Source of the DNA: Bacillota bacterium | GTDB taxonomy: Bacteria; Bacillota; Clostridia; Acetivibrionales; DTU013 | Assembly (NCBI GenBank): GCA_023439545.1 | Contig: JAEXNT010000081.1 | Span: 85,506-149,505, forward strand | Reading direction: 5' to 3' | DNA length: 64,000 bases | Shown here: positions 34,843 to 43,886 of the stretch, in pieces | How the letters are laid out: each line of letters starts with the position of its first letter | Position numbering within the stretch: the stretch's first letter is position 1 | Translations under genes and position numbers: made by a program | Notes under the pieces: model-generated | Database searches by the model: none | Seen by the model: the letters and a program-made list of their open reading frames with translations, nothing else | What the model was told of the DNA's origin: nothing

Positions 34843-35880
34843 TTATTTCGTGATGGTCACCTTTGACAGCGATCTCGGGCTGTCGGGATTGAGCCCTTTT
34901 GCCAGAGCCAGCCGGCAGGCGAACATCTGGGCGATCACAACATTGTAAAAAGGTGAAAAAACGTCGCTTCCGGCACTGGGGACGGAGAAGGAGCAATCAC
35001 CCTGAGCCCTCAGTTCCTCGACATCGGATATGACGATCAGTTCGGCTCCGCTCTCCTTGAGCCTGCCTATCATCTCCTTCACGTCATTTAGGGACGGACC
35101 GTCCGGCGCAAATACAAACACGGGCATTCCAGCCTCGATCATTGCGTAAGGTCCGTGGTAGAAATCCGATGTGGCATATGCCTTTGCCCTGACATAACAG
35201 GTTTCCTGTATCTTCAGCGCGCTCTCGAGAGCTATTGCGTAGTTGATCCCCCTCGCCAGTACGAAGCATTCCTCCATATACCGGTAGCGCTGTACCTTTT
35301 CAGCTATTTCATCTGAACCGCTTATTATTTTTTCTATATCCTGCGGCATTCTTTCGAGCCTTTCGAGCATTTCAGCACTTCCCGACCACAAAGCCGTCAA
35401 TGCGGCGAGCAGTGTGATCTGCGCCAGAAATGTCTTTGTCGCGGCGACGCTTCTCTCAAGGCCCGCGCTGCAGTCCAGATGGTATTTTGCCTCGAGCGCA
35501 AGCGGAGAATCGGAGAAGTTGGTGATGCTGACAGTTAAAGCGCCTGATCTGTTCGCCGATTTGATCACTTCAAGCACGTCTGCAGCCTTGCCCGACTGAG
35601 ATATTCCTATCACCAGCGTTTTATCGAGTTTCAGCTTCCCATGGTAAACTGTAAATACGGACGGGGCGGCTAAAGCTACGGGCAGCCCGAGCGTCGTCTC
35701 CATAATATACTTTGCGTATACTGCGGCATGATCCGAAGTGCCCCTTGCGGCTATCATTATCTTGTCGATTTCCGAGCTGCGGATGTCACCAACGATCCCG
35801 GATATAAGCTGCCTGTTCTTATTTATGCACCTTTCGATGGTTTTAGGTTCTTCAAGGATCTCATCCCACATCAAAGCCAT
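34843..35880 (-). CDS. SIS-domain sugar isomerase/deaminase (GlmS C-terminal-like, NagB-II/AgaS type)
   Basis: 345 residues, all isomerase: no glutaminase domain of GlmS is present. Two SIS domains are visible, the first with IAARGTSDHAAVYAKY and GISQSGKAADVLEV (sugar-phosphate loop), the second from about 200 (CFVLARGINYAIALESALK, YHGPYAMIE). C-terminal SPRSLSKVTITK carries the usual catalytic Lys region of this group. Family members act as glucosamine-6-phosphate deaminases (archaeal GlmD, NagB-II), fructosamine deglycases or AgaS. The operon with a PIG-L deacetylase favours GlcN-6-phosphate deamination. GGAGGG precedes the start. Confidence 0.87.
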   Translation of the reverse strand: MALMWDEILEEPKTIERCINKNRQLISGIVGDIRSSEIDKIMIAARGTSDHAAVYAKYIMETTLGLPVALAAPSVFTVYHGKLKLDKTLVIGISQSGKAADVLEVIKSANRSGALTVSITNFSDSPLALEAKYHLDCSAGLERSVAATKTFLAQITLLAALTALWSGSAEMLERLERMPQDIEKIISGSDEIAEKVQRYRYMEECFVLARGINYAIALESALKIQETCYVRAKAYATSDFYHGPYAMIEAGMPVFVFAPDGPSLNDVKEMIGRLKESGAELIVISDVEELRAQGDCSFSVPSAGSDVFSPFYNVVIAQMFACRLALAKGLNPDSPRSLSKVTITK

Positions 35881-36003
35881 ATATTCAACCCTCCAAAATC
35901 GTTCTTAATAGTGCTTTAAGGCATTTTCACGGGCTACTTTACACTATCATTTTCGATATTCAATATTATCGGTCTCACCAGTAATATACTACAGAATCGG
36001 TAT

Positions 36004-36031
36004 ACTTGTATAGTGGTATATACATCTTGAT
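36004..36031. promoter_or_regulatory. GntR/HutC-type operator before the SIS operon
   Basis: GTATATAC (36016-36023), inside TAGTGGTATATACAT, is a perfect palindrome fitting the HutC-subfamily GTMTAKAC-like core; a second GGTATAC lies at 35999-36005. It is about 135 bases upstream of the SIS gene and just after the GntR gene stop, consistent with control by that GntR protein. Confidence 0.5.
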
Positions 36032-36111
36032 TTAAATATAGCACACTACTTTACGCTAATCAATATGGTTTTTGTATTTTTTGAAATTAAAATATGAAGC
36101 AGGAGTTCAAA

Positions 36112-36843
36112 CTACACTTCGCGGTTTACGAAAATCCTCACTGTGTAGCTGTACTCGTCGGAGCGGTATATATCCTTCTGATGCAGCAGTTTCATTCCCT
36201 CGTCATTGTAACTGACACTGGAGATGCTCAGTACGGGGATATTATCTGTCAGCCCGAGGAGCTTTTTTTCCTCTTTGGAGGCTTTGGCCGCTTCTACGGA
36301 GCTGTCCATATAATTTACAGACAGTGAATATACTTCTTTGAGAAGTTTATACAACGAGGCTTTGAGGTCTTGTTTCTCCAGATCGGGGCAGTACTTTTCA
36401 GGAATATATACCTCCTCTATTCCGATCGGAAGATCATTGGCAAGTCTGAGTCTTTTTACGTAATATAGAACTTCGTTTGCGCCCAGTCCAAGAATTTCCG
36501 TTATATCCGGCCTGTCCGAAACCCTCGTGAAATTCAGTACGTTTGTCGACGGTACGAGGCCTTTTTTGCGCACTGTTTCGGAGAAGCTCATGATATTTCT
36601 CTGGACTATCTTGCTTTTGGATACGAAAGTGCCCTTACCCTTCTCGCGGTATAGTACTCCCTCGGAAACCAGCTGGCTGAGCGCCTGGCGTACTGTCATA
36701 CGGCTGATGCCCAGATTCTCGCCCAGGTCGCGCTCCGAAGGTATCAGGCTGCCTTCCGGATATTCGCCGTTTCTGATCTTGTTCAGTATCAGGTTTTTCA
36801 ATTGATAATACACGGGTATAGGGCTTCTCTTATCAATATACAT
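36112..36843 (-). CDS. GntR/HutC-family regulator with UTRA domain
   Basis: 243 residues from ATG 36843 (GAGAGG upstream). The N-terminal winged helix (PIPVYYQLKNLILNKI, IPSERDLGENLGISRMTVRQ) is followed by a UTRA ligand domain (about 90-240). It resembles DasR/NagR (YvoA), which binds GlcN-6-P or GlcNAc-6-P. It lies divergent from the chitobiose phosphorylase and upstream of the SIS/PIG-L operon, so it is the likely repressor of the amino-sugar pathway. The ligand is inferred from family and context. Confidence 0.9.
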   Translation of the reverse strand: MYIDKRSPIPVYYQLKNLILNKIRNGEYPEGSLIPSERDLGENLGISRMTVRQALSQLVSEGVLYREKGKGTFVSKSKIVQRNIMSFSETVRKKGLVPSTNVLNFTRVSDRPDITEILGLGANEVLYYVKRLRLANDLPIGIEEVYIPEKYCPDLEKQDLKASLYKLLKEVYSLSVNYMDSSVEAAKASKEEKKLLGLTDNIPVLSISSVSYNDEGMKLLHQKDIYRSDEYSYTVRIFVNREV

Positions 36844-37177
36844 AATTAACCTCTCAATATTCCTCTCTTCAATATACTCAATTTGCCCTGCCAAGTAAAG
36901 AGCCCGGCACACCAAAATCGAACAATTAATGACAAAGTTGACTGATTCTATTATACGGAGTACGATATTATAATTTTATAGTAAACAAAAGTACTGAGGG
37001 TTTGTCTGGCAATAAGTGTACCATCTGATTCAATGATGATTTTTCGTCATGCAAGGCGGATGGAGGCGCAGATACTCTTCGTATCCAAGCCGGCGACAAC
37101 GAAGCATGACGAAAAATCAGCCGGAATGCTTGGTGCAGTTATTGTTAGGCAAGCCCTATGCAGCTCAGGAGGATAAT
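36844..37177. other. Divergent GntR/chitobiose phosphorylase spacer
   Basis: 334 bases without a gene. It holds a plus-strand promoter TTGACT (36938-36943), 17 bases, TACGAT (36961-36966), followed by the 159-bp foldback element (36998-37156) and an AGGAGG ribosome site for the phosphorylase. The element lies inside the transcribed leader. Confidence 0.6.
36998..37156. repeat. Foldback/MITE-like element in the phosphorylase leader
   Basis: The outer arms GGGTTTGTCTGGCAATAAG and the complement of GTTATTGTTAGGCAAGCCC match imperfectly. The inner arms GATTTTTCGTCATGC and GCATGACGAAAAATC (about 37033-37118) are a perfect 15-bp inverted repeat around a core of about 57 bases. The whole 159 bp folds into one long hairpin and has no reading frame, as in a non-autonomous transposable element or a large RNA structure. 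Confidence 0.7.
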
Positions 37178-39574
37178 ATGCGCTACGGCCGTTTTGATAA
37201 CGAAAACAGGGAATATGTCATAGAACGCCCGGATGTACCGGTATCTTGGACTAATTACCTCGGCACAGGCGAACTTTGTACCGTCATATCGCATAATGCG
37301 GGAGGTTACAGCTTTTACAAATCCTCTCAGTATCACAGGATCACCCGTTTCAGGCAGAACGGCGTCCCGCTCGACAGGCCCGGACATTACGTTTATCTGC
37401 GCGATGACGATACGGGAGATTACTGGTCTGTATCATGGCAGCCTGTCGGGAAAAGCCTCGACAAGGCTAAGTATGAGTGCCGCCACGGCTTGTCCTATTC
37501 GAAATTTCTGTGTAGCTACAATGGAATAAATGCATCCCAGCTGCTGTTCATACCCATCGGAGACGACGCGGAGCTTTGGGACGTTGAAATTGTGAACGAA
37601 AGCGGAAAGCCACGAAATATCAGCGTTTTTTCATACCTTGAATTTTCCTTCGAACATATCGAAATAGATAACCAGAACCTTCAGATGAGCCTGTATTCAA
37701 GCGGAACAAGCTATGAGGACGGCGTAATCGAATTCGACCTGTTTTATGATCCCGAGGGTTATCACTACTTTACCTCAAGCTTCGAACCGGACGGCTTCGA
37801 CTGTGTACGTGACACGTTCATAGGCACCTACAGGACCGAGGATAACCCTATAGCAGTCGAGCGCGGCAGCTTAAGCGGGAGCACCGAACTGGGAGGAAAC
37901 CACTGCGCCTCGCTTCACAAAAAGCTCACTCTATCGCCTGGACAAAAGACCAGGCTCATATATATACTCGGCGTAGGAAGAAGGAACGACGGCAAAAAAA
38001 TGCGCGCCAAATACGCTGATGCGGCGAACGTAGACAAAGCTTTCGAAGAACTCGGGCTTTACTGGGACAAAAAGCTTTCCATGCTGCAATGCAGTACGCC
38101 GCACCTGGGTATGGACACAATGACCAACATCTGGACTCTGTACCAGGCCGAAACAAATGTAGTCTGGTCAAGGTTCGCCTCCTTTGTCGAGGTCGGGGGC
38201 AGAACCGGCCTCGGTTACCGCGATACGGCGCAGGACGCCATGTGCGTGCCTCATTCGAATCCCGGCAAAACCAGACAGCGTCTGATCGAACTCCTCCGCG
38301 GCCTGACTAATGCGGGTTATGGCCTGCATTTGTTCGAACCCGAGCTCTTCAATCCCGAGAAACCGCCGAAGCCGCCGTTCAAATCGCCCACCGTCGTACC
38401 TGTCCCCGATCTGAAGGACGTTATACACGGTTTGAAGGATACCTGTTCGGACGACGCATTATGGCTGGCGCCCTCGATATGCGAGTACGTCAAGGAAACC
38501 GGTGACGCCTCCTTTTTCGATCTGCCCGTCACATTCGCCGACGGAGGCGAAGCCTCGGTATATGAACACATGAAACGCATACTTGATTTTTCAGCGGAGC
38601 AGGTCGGAGAGAACGGCATATGCAAAGGCCTGCGCGCGGACTGGAACGACTGCCTGAACCTGGGCGGCGGCGAAAGCGCGCTTGTATCCTTCCTGCATTG
38701 CTGGGCGCTCAACTCCTTCATAGAAGCCTCCGAGTTCCTTGTAAAAACCGAGGAGGCGTCAAAATATAAGGCAATGGCCTTAAGAGTCAACAAAGCTTGC
38801 GAAGAGGTCCTCTGGGACGGCAAATGGTACATCAGGGGTATAACGGCCAAAGGAGCCAAAATTGGGACGCAGAAGGACAGCGAGGGCAAAGTCCACCTGG
38901 AATCGAACACCTGGGCCGTAATTTCCGGGGCAGCTCCGCGCGAACATGCTCTGAGCTGCATGGATGCGGTGGACGAACACCTGTATTCCGAATACGGGCT
39001 GCATCTTGTCTGGCCATCGTTCTCGACACCCAACGACGATATAGGCTTTGTGACGAGGGTGTACAGGGGCATTAAGGAAAACGGCGCGATATTCAGCCAT
39101 CCGAACCCCTGGGCATGGGCAGCGGAATGCATTCTCGGAAGAGGCGACCGCGCGATGAAGTTCTACGACGCGCTGCTTCCTTACAATCAAAACGACAAGA
39201 TCGAGGTACGACAGTCGGAGCCCTATACTTACTGCCAGTTCGTAATGGGCAGGGATCACACAGCCCATGGCAGGGCAAGGCATCCCTGGCTGACCGGCAC
39301 GGCGGGCTGGGCTTATTACGCTTCGACGCACTACATGCTCGGCATCCGGCCCGGCTACGACAGCCTCACGATAGATCCGTGCATACCGTCGGACTGGAAA
39401 GGCTTCGAGGTCTCGCGCACATGGCGCGGCGCCGTTTATAAAATATCGGTAAAAAATCCGAAGGGCGTACAAAAGGGAGTCCGCTCCATAACGCTAAACG
39501 GAAGTGAAATCACCGGCCCGATTGCTCCCCAGGCTGCGGGCACTATAAATAGCGTTGAAGTCGTAATGGGTTGA
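37178..39574 (+). CDS. chbP: GH94 N,N'-diacetylchitobiose phosphorylase
   Basis: 798 residues from ATG 37178, with AGGAGG seven bases upstream; the frame before it lies in the foldback element. The start RYGRFDNENREYVIERPDVP and many blocks (WTNYLGTGELCTVISHNAGG, TPNDDIGFVTRVY, HGRARHPWLTGT) match Vibrio chitobiose phosphorylase from memory, whose length is 801. The catalytic acid is Asp491 in LRADWNDCLNLGGGES. It would phosphorolyse (GlcNAc)2 to GlcNAc-1-phosphate and GlcNAc in the cytoplasm. Cellobiose phosphorylase is the alternative, but the overall match and the nearby GH20, PIG-L and SIS genes favour the amino sugar. It is a monocistronic unit with its own promoter. Confidence 0.88.
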   Translation: MRYGRFDNENREYVIERPDVPVSWTNYLGTGELCTVISHNAGGYSFYKSSQYHRITRFRQNGVPLDRPGHYVYLRDDDTGDYWSVSWQPVGKSLDKAKYECRHGLSYSKFLCSYNGINASQLLFIPIGDDAELWDVEIVNESGKPRNISVFSYLEFSFEHIEIDNQNLQMSLYSSGTSYEDGVIEFDLFYDPEGYHYFTSSFEPDGFDCVRDTFIGTYRTEDNPIAVERGSLSGSTELGGNHCASLHKKLTLSPGQKTRLIYILGVGRRNDGKKMRAKYADAANVDKAFEELGLYWDKKLSMLQCSTPHLGMDTMTNIWTLYQAETNVVWSRFASFVEVGGRTGLGYRDTAQDAMCVPHSNPGKTRQRLIELLRGLTNAGYGLHLFEPELFNPEKPPKPPFKSPTVVPVPDLKDVIHGLKDTCSDDALWLAPSICEYVKETGDASFFDLPVTFADGGEASVYEHMKRILDFSAEQVGENGICKGLRADWNDCLNLGGGESALVSFLHCWALNSFIEASEFLVKTEEASKYKAMALRVNKACEEVLWDGKWYIRGITAKGAKIGTQKDSEGKVHLESNTWAVISGAAPREHALSCMDAVDEHLYSEYGLHLVWPSFSTPNDDIGFVTRVYRGIKENGAIFSHPNPWAWAAECILGRGDRAMKFYDALLPYNQNDKIEVRQSEPYTYCQFVMGRDHTAHGRARHPWLTGTAGWAYYASTHYMLGIRPGYDSLTIDPCIPSDWKGFEVSRTWRGAVYKISVKNPKGVQKGVRSITLNGSEITGPIAPQAAGTINSVEVVMG

Positions 39575-39588
39575 ATGGAACACAGGCG

Positions 39589-39610
39589 GAACACAGGGAC
39601 GGTTCCCATG
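39589..39610 (+). repeat. GGGACGGTTC repeat copy
   Basis: GAACACAGGGACGGTTCCCATG directly follows the phosphorylase stop codon. It is the same element as at 55410 and 56069. Confidence 0.55.
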
Positions 39611-39640
39611 CTTCCGCCCCCTCCTTCATCAAACATGGCC

Positions 39641-39909
39641 GGATCGACGGCGCTGTCTATTCCGGTTGTGTTTCCATGCACATACTCTTAGGCTTGTTTC
39701 GGGGTAATATATGAATCGGAGTTTGAAGTCTGTCTCACGGGTATTGCAGCCACGCTATACCAGTCGTATCCCTTAGCAGAAAAGCTACGAAGAGGAAACA
39801 CAACCTCCACAGACAACGCCGTCGATCCTTGCTGACAGGCGAGTAACAGGCCTCGCCATATTGTTGTATAGTACCCATTATATTCAGGCATTTCTCTGAT
39901 CACGGCCAA
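39641..39909 (-). pseudogene. Remnant gene fragment and an inverted partial duplicate
   Basis: On the minus strand 39909-39688 encodes about 73 residues including QGSTALSVEVVFPLRSF and YDWYSVAAIPVRQTSNSDS, a plausible protein C-terminus of a family I do not recognise. On the plus strand 39641-39675 repeats, inverted, the 35 bases of 39794-39828 with 30 matches, and also encodes GSTALSIPVVFP before a stop. Two head-to-head pieces of the same coding sequence suggest rearranged gene debris. No good ribosome site precedes the longer piece. Confidence 0.4.
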
Positions 39910-39918
39910 TTGAGAGAT

Positions 39919-40317
39919 CTATCGAGTTTTCTGTCTTTCATTTATTTGATGTAAAAGGTTTATAATTTCTCCTAAACCAAGAAATAGAAATCCAGCTACT
40001 GTGCCTGATATTATAATCATTATACCAGTTGCATTGACAGTAAAAATAAATACCAACCCTATAATCAGGGCTAAGATAATTTCTATGCCCCCGATTAATT
40101 TTATTGCAGTTGAAATCAAATTATTTGATATGCTAATTTCGCTTTTTTCCTGTGTAACATCCTCTTTGCCTTCTGCCGGCAATAATCTCTTCTCAATTTC
40201 TAATTTTGCTATTTGTAAAGCTTCAATTGTATATTCCTCTGAATGATCATTTACTATTGAAAGAAGCTCTGAATCAGACAAGCTTGAGAATTTTTCCTTT
40301 AAGAATTCAGTATCCAT
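39919..40317 (-). CDS. Small membrane protein, hypothetical
   Basis: 132 residues with AGGGG nine bases before the ATG. Residues 1-70 are a charged helical domain (FLKEKFSSLSDSELLSIVND, then EALQIAKLEIEKRLL) resembling short DUF-type domains that recognise a repeating leucine/lysine helix pair; residues about 72-120 form two membrane segments (IIGLVFIFTVNATGIMIIIS). GC content is clearly lower than that of neighbours, hinting at acquisition. The next gene downstream is fragmentary. Function unknown. Confidence 0.7.
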   Translation of the reverse strand: MDTEFLKEKFSSLSDSELLSIVNDHSEEYTIEALQIAKLEIEKRLLPAEGKEDVTQEKSEISISNNLISTAIKLIGGIEIILALIIGLVFIFTVNATGIMIIISGTVAGFLFLGLGEIINLLHQINERQKTR

Positions 40318-40465
40318 CGTTTTTCCCCTTATAAGATTATATTACAGACCTCAAAGCTGTTTCTTATTATCCGCGACGCAACGTCGCGCTGATTTCTTTG
40401 TTATGTGAAGTACTACGCGCTCTCCGGCCGCTCAGCGGAGTCAAGGCTAGATTTCTTTTTTCTCA

Positions 40466-40912
40466 TCATTTAGAAATCATTTTCCATAATACAATGTTAA
40501 ATTCTTTTATAGTTTTATCGTCATTAAGATTCTTTGCTATGTCACGTAGTTGAGGTCTAATTTTGTCTATATTTTCATTTATATATTGGTCAGAGTTAAG
40601 TACAAAGAATTGACTCAAATATAACAACATTTCTGACAAAGGCTTACTGTCTCTATATAACGATAATGCCCTTATAGAATTAAGGTCTTGGACGATAGTT
40701 ATGCTATTTTTTATAGCGCTCTCATTTGATAATGTACCAGAACCATCATACAAATCAAAACTCTTTTCTAAATCATTAAAGTCATTCCGAAACTTTTCAG
40801 TATAAAACCCTTCTTCGGATTTATAACTTTTCATTTTATAAAATTGAAATACATTAGTTGAAACTAAAAGCAGGCAGATTAGTATTAATCCTATGACTAT
40901 CTTTTTGCTCAT
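40466..40912 (-). CDS. Membrane-anchored hypothetical protein
   Basis: 148 residues with GGGGGG upstream. One N-terminal signal anchor (KKIVIGLILICLLLVSTNVF) is followed by an extracytoplasmic helical domain of about 115 residues with no motif that I know. It is AT-rich like its neighbour at 39919. GC-rich inverted repeats flank it on both sides (40373-40437 and 40966-41000), so it may have moved as a unit. Function unknown. Confidence 0.7.
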   Translation of the reverse strand: MSKKIVIGLILICLLLVSTNVFQFYKMKSYKSEEGFYTEKFRNDFNDLEKSFDLYDGSGTLSNESAIKNSITIVQDLNSIRALSLYRDSKPLSEMLLYLSQFFVLNSDQYINENIDKIRPQLRDIAKNLNDDKTIKEFNIVLWKMISK

Positions 40913-41331
40913 TAAAATCCCCCCTTATCTAGCAGTTACGCAAAAACGCAGAGCGCCCATTTTTCGTCCGTCGGCCGGAGGCCCGGGCGACGTCTGACGA
41001 ATAAAATTTCATCAAACTACTTATTTACGACACATGTCATTAATGCAGCTAATTATATATGAATATGAGACAGGTATCGGGATAATAAGTTTTAGAAGCC
41101 AGCTACCGATTTATAAATTAGATGTTATTATATGGGAGGCAATAAGTCAAGATATGAAGCAAATGGCGTGTGGTTGTTCTGTGATAGCGAAGCTAACGAC
41201 CAGCCCCGTGAGAAAGGACTTCTTAAGTTAGATTTACTTTTATGGTCGGATCGATTTACTGAAGTCGGTGCTTAAACATGATCTGAACAAGCGGGCCATG
41301 GCGATCCAGCCCTGCATATCAACCAAACTCG
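40913..41331. other. Gene-poor spacer with a GC-rich dyad
   Basis: 419 bases. TTCGTC (about 40965) and GACGAA (about 40998) bound a GC-rich stem-loop (GTCGGCCGGAGGCCCGGGCGAC). A 65-residue plus-strand frame at 41034-41231 has no ribosome site and no family likeness and is not called. The stretch AGCGAAGCTAACGACCAGC near 41188 resembles the hairpin array at 58984-59004, so repeats are shared. Confidence 0.4.
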
Positions 41332-42183
41332 CTACTCAAAATCCTTAAGATAGCTTTTTATTTTTATTATATCGGTTTTCTTTTCGATAAGTACCTGATC
41401 TCCCGTCAGAAATTCGATTTTGTCGTTGAATACAGGCTTTTCATTCTTGTACAATATTCCCAAAGGTATGCGGTTTCCCCATTCCATCGCTTTCTCCATG
41501 GCTTTTAGTCTGTCGGTCGCATCATAGCTTTCATCAAGCTTGTATACCCGCTTGTTGTACCACTGGAAGGTATTTTCCTTATTAAAACTCACACAGGGCT
41601 GAAGTATGTCGACAAGAGCATAACCCCTGTATTTTATAGCTTCCGTCATTATTGAGGTCAGGTGTTCCATATCTCCGCTGAAGGCTCTGGCGACAAAACC
41701 CGCGCCGAGAGCTATTGCCAAAAGCACGGGATTCAACGGTTCATTTATTGTCCCGGCCACCTGGACGTCGGTAACCTGACCCATATCGGTAGTCGGAGAA
41801 GCCTGGCCCTTGGTCAATCCATATATCTGATTGTTATGTACGAAATGCGTTATGTCCACGTTTCTTCTAATGTTATGGATAAAGTGATTTCCGCCTTCAC
41901 CGTAGGAATCGCCGTCACCAGTATCCACAATAACAGTGAGCCCGCTGTTCACGATTTTGGCCGCGGCGGCCGGAGGTAGCGCCCTCCCGTGAAGACCACA
42001 AAAGCCGTTCGCATTGATATACTGCGGGGTCTTTGCAGCCTGGCCTATTCCGCCGACGATCAAAACTTCATGCGGTTTTTTCTCCAACTTCTCCAATGCA
42101 GCCTTCAATGACTCAATGATGTTGAAATCACCGCACCCCGGGCACCATGCCGTCTCTGATATTTTATAGTTCAAGTCGCACAT
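41332..42183 (-). CDS. korB: 2-oxoacid:ferredoxin oxidoreductase, beta subunit
   Basis: 283 residues. The TPP-binding motif is GDGDSYGEGGNHFIHN, and WCPGCGDF near residues 12-19 plus later cysteines fit an iron-sulfur ligand set in the short KorB type. NNQIYGLTKGQASPTT is characteristic. It begins four bases after the alpha subunit stop, so the two are coupled. The complex decarboxylates a 2-oxoacid, probably 2-oxoglutarate or a branched 2-oxoacid, to acyl-CoA with reduction of ferredoxin. No delta (ferredoxin) subunit gene is present in the window. Confidence 0.92.
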   Translation of the reverse strand: MCDLNYKISETAWCPGCGDFNIIESLKAALEKLEKKPHEVLIVGGIGQAAKTPQYINANGFCGLHGRALPPAAAAKIVNSGLTVIVDTGDGDSYGEGGNHFIHNIRRNVDITHFVHNNQIYGLTKGQASPTTDMGQVTDVQVAGTINEPLNPVLLAIALGAGFVARAFSGDMEHLTSIMTEAIKYRGYALVDILQPCVSFNKENTFQWYNKRVYKLDESYDATDRLKAMEKAMEWGNRIPLGILYKNEKPVFNDKIEFLTGDQVLIEKKTDIIKIKSYLKDFE

Positions 42184-42187
42184 ATGG

Positions 42188-43864
42188 TTACTCCTTCGCC
42201 CTAACTTCTCTATAAATATATTGGGAGTTCATCGGACGCCCGTCGAATTTTAATACGCTGGCGTCGCAGAAAATGCCTGTAACTTCTGAAACGACCGAAG
42301 CAAGCTGACCGGTGGCATTCTGCTCGATATTTATTATGCGTCTTGCATTTTTAGCTTTCTCAACAAGCGATTTGGTCGGCAGAGGCCAAATATCTCCATA
42401 AATGAGCGCCCCGTATTTTTTATCGCCGGCCTTATTCAATTTATCGACAGCTTCGGTTACCGGCCCCCATGTCGAACCCCACGCAAGCAACAGGACCTCG
42501 CAAGCTTCGTCTCCCGTAAACAAGGGCTCCTGCAGCTCTTCCCTTAGCAGTTCAAACTTCCGCAGCCTCTTTGTCACCATCTGGTTCCTGACAATTGCGG
42601 ATTCCGTTATATGACCCGACTCGTCATGTTCGTCGCTGTCCACAAGAACAGTTGTCCCGGGATTTTGGCCGGGTATAAGCCTCGGCGAGATACCTGAAGG
42701 TGTGATTTCATATCTTTGGTACGGTTTTTCATCTGAATATTCAAAATTACCTGTGCAAGTGTAATTCCTGATACTATTGAAATCAAACGGTTTTACCGTC
42801 GTCGTTGAATCCGCCAGGAACTGGTCGCTTAGAAGAATGACGGGTATTTGATATTTATCCGCGATATTGAATGCCCTGATGGTCTGATAAAAAGCATCCT
42901 CGACGTTTCTCAAGGCAATCACCATCCGGGGGAATTCTCCCTGTGAGGCGGAAATTACGAATCTGAGATCACTTTGTTCCGTTCTTGTCGGAAATCCAGT
43001 GGTCGGGCCGGGGCGCTGCACCTCGGCTATGACGAGCGGCGCCTCAAGCATTCCTGACAAACCGAGTCCCTCGGCCATCAGTGAAAATCCCCCTCCGGAC
43101 GTCCCTGTCATCGCCCTTGCTCCCGCATAAGACGCTCCGATAGCCATGTTGATGGCTGCGATTTCATCCTCGGCCTGCTCGACAACGATTTCCGCATCAT
43201 TCATTTTTGACGCAAGGTAATTCATAATGCTTGTCGAAGGCGTCATCGGATAGGCCGAATAGAATTTACAGCCTGCAGCCAGCGTACCGAGCGCGATAGC
43301 CTCATTCCCGCCTATCAAAATATTGCTGTCCTTTGATCCTGCCGCAATGCCGGACCTTATGGCAACGAGTTCTCTTCCGCGCTGCACTGCAAAGAGATTT
43401 TGTCCGGCAATCTCCTCGCTGAAGAATTCCTGAAAAACTTTCTCGATTCCCGAATGACCTATCACGAGCAATTCCAGAACCGAGCCTATGGCAACGCTTC
43501 CCATCGTTTTGACGTTTCCTGAAGCTTCTGCTGCATGTTTCAAGGGTAATCTCCGAAGCCTGCCATCCTCATAGACGATCTCTTCATCACAAATAACGAA
43601 TCCGTCTGAGTTCAATCCCGAGATATGATTTGCAACAGTTTCGGCATTCATCGCTATGATGCCATCCAATTCATCCGAGTGCGAGTAAATTTTTTCATTG
43701 CCGAATCTGACTTGAATGAAATTATGCCCGCCCCTTACCCTTGACATATAATCCCTTATTGTGAAAACCTCAAAGCCCTGCCTTTTTATTATCCTTTCGA
43801 AAACCGCAGAGACAGTTTCAATCCCCTGTCCTGCGGCTCCGCCTATAAGAATGTTGCAAGTCAC
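42188..43864 (-). CDS. korA: 2-oxoacid:ferredoxin oxidoreductase, fused gamma-alpha subunit
   Basis: 558 residues from GTG 43864 (GAGGGGTGA nine bases upstream). Residues 1-180 form the gamma domain (NILIGGAAGQGIE, DYMSRVRGGHNF) and residues about 195-558 the alpha domain (GNEAIALGTLAAGCKF, YPMTPSTSIMNYLA, GTSGGGFSLMAEGLGLSGM). The fused KorA type is typical of anaerobic Firmicutes and archaea. It is coupled to korB. The ferritin gene lies 22 bases upstream and in the same direction, an unexpected partner that suggests a shared transcript. Confidence 0.92.
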   Translation of the reverse strand: MTCNILIGGAAGQGIETVSAVFERIIKRQGFEVFTIRDYMSRVRGGHNFIQVRFGNEKIYSHSDELDGIIAMNAETVANHISGLNSDGFVICDEEIVYEDGRLRRLPLKHAAEASGNVKTMGSVAIGSVLELLVIGHSGIEKVFQEFFSEEIAGQNLFAVQRGRELVAIRSGIAAGSKDSNILIGGNEAIALGTLAAGCKFYSAYPMTPSTSIMNYLASKMNDAEIVVEQAEDEIAAINMAIGASYAGARAMTGTSGGGFSLMAEGLGLSGMLEAPLVIAEVQRPGPTTGFPTRTEQSDLRFVISASQGEFPRMVIALRNVEDAFYQTIRAFNIADKYQIPVILLSDQFLADSTTTVKPFDFNSIRNYTCTGNFEYSDEKPYQRYEITPSGISPRLIPGQNPGTTVLVDSDEHDESGHITESAIVRNQMVTKRLRKFELLREELQEPLFTGDEACEVLLLAWGSTWGPVTEAVDKLNKAGDKKYGALIYGDIWPLPTKSLVEKAKNARRIINIEQNATGQLASVVSEVTGIFCDASVLKFDGRPMNSQYIYREVRAKE

Positions 43865-43886
43865 ATTTTCACCCCTCAATAAATAA

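Noticed and set aside
40373..40437. GC-rich dyads near the hypothetical gene at 40466 as attachment sites
   Set aside because: No integrase, no matching core on the two sides; only noted as inverted repeats.
41034..41231. 65-residue plus-strand frame with SQLPIYKLD, resembling the edge frame's NQLPIYKL
   Set aside because: No ribosome site or family; the edge frame is itself a shadow, so the likeness is probably chance.
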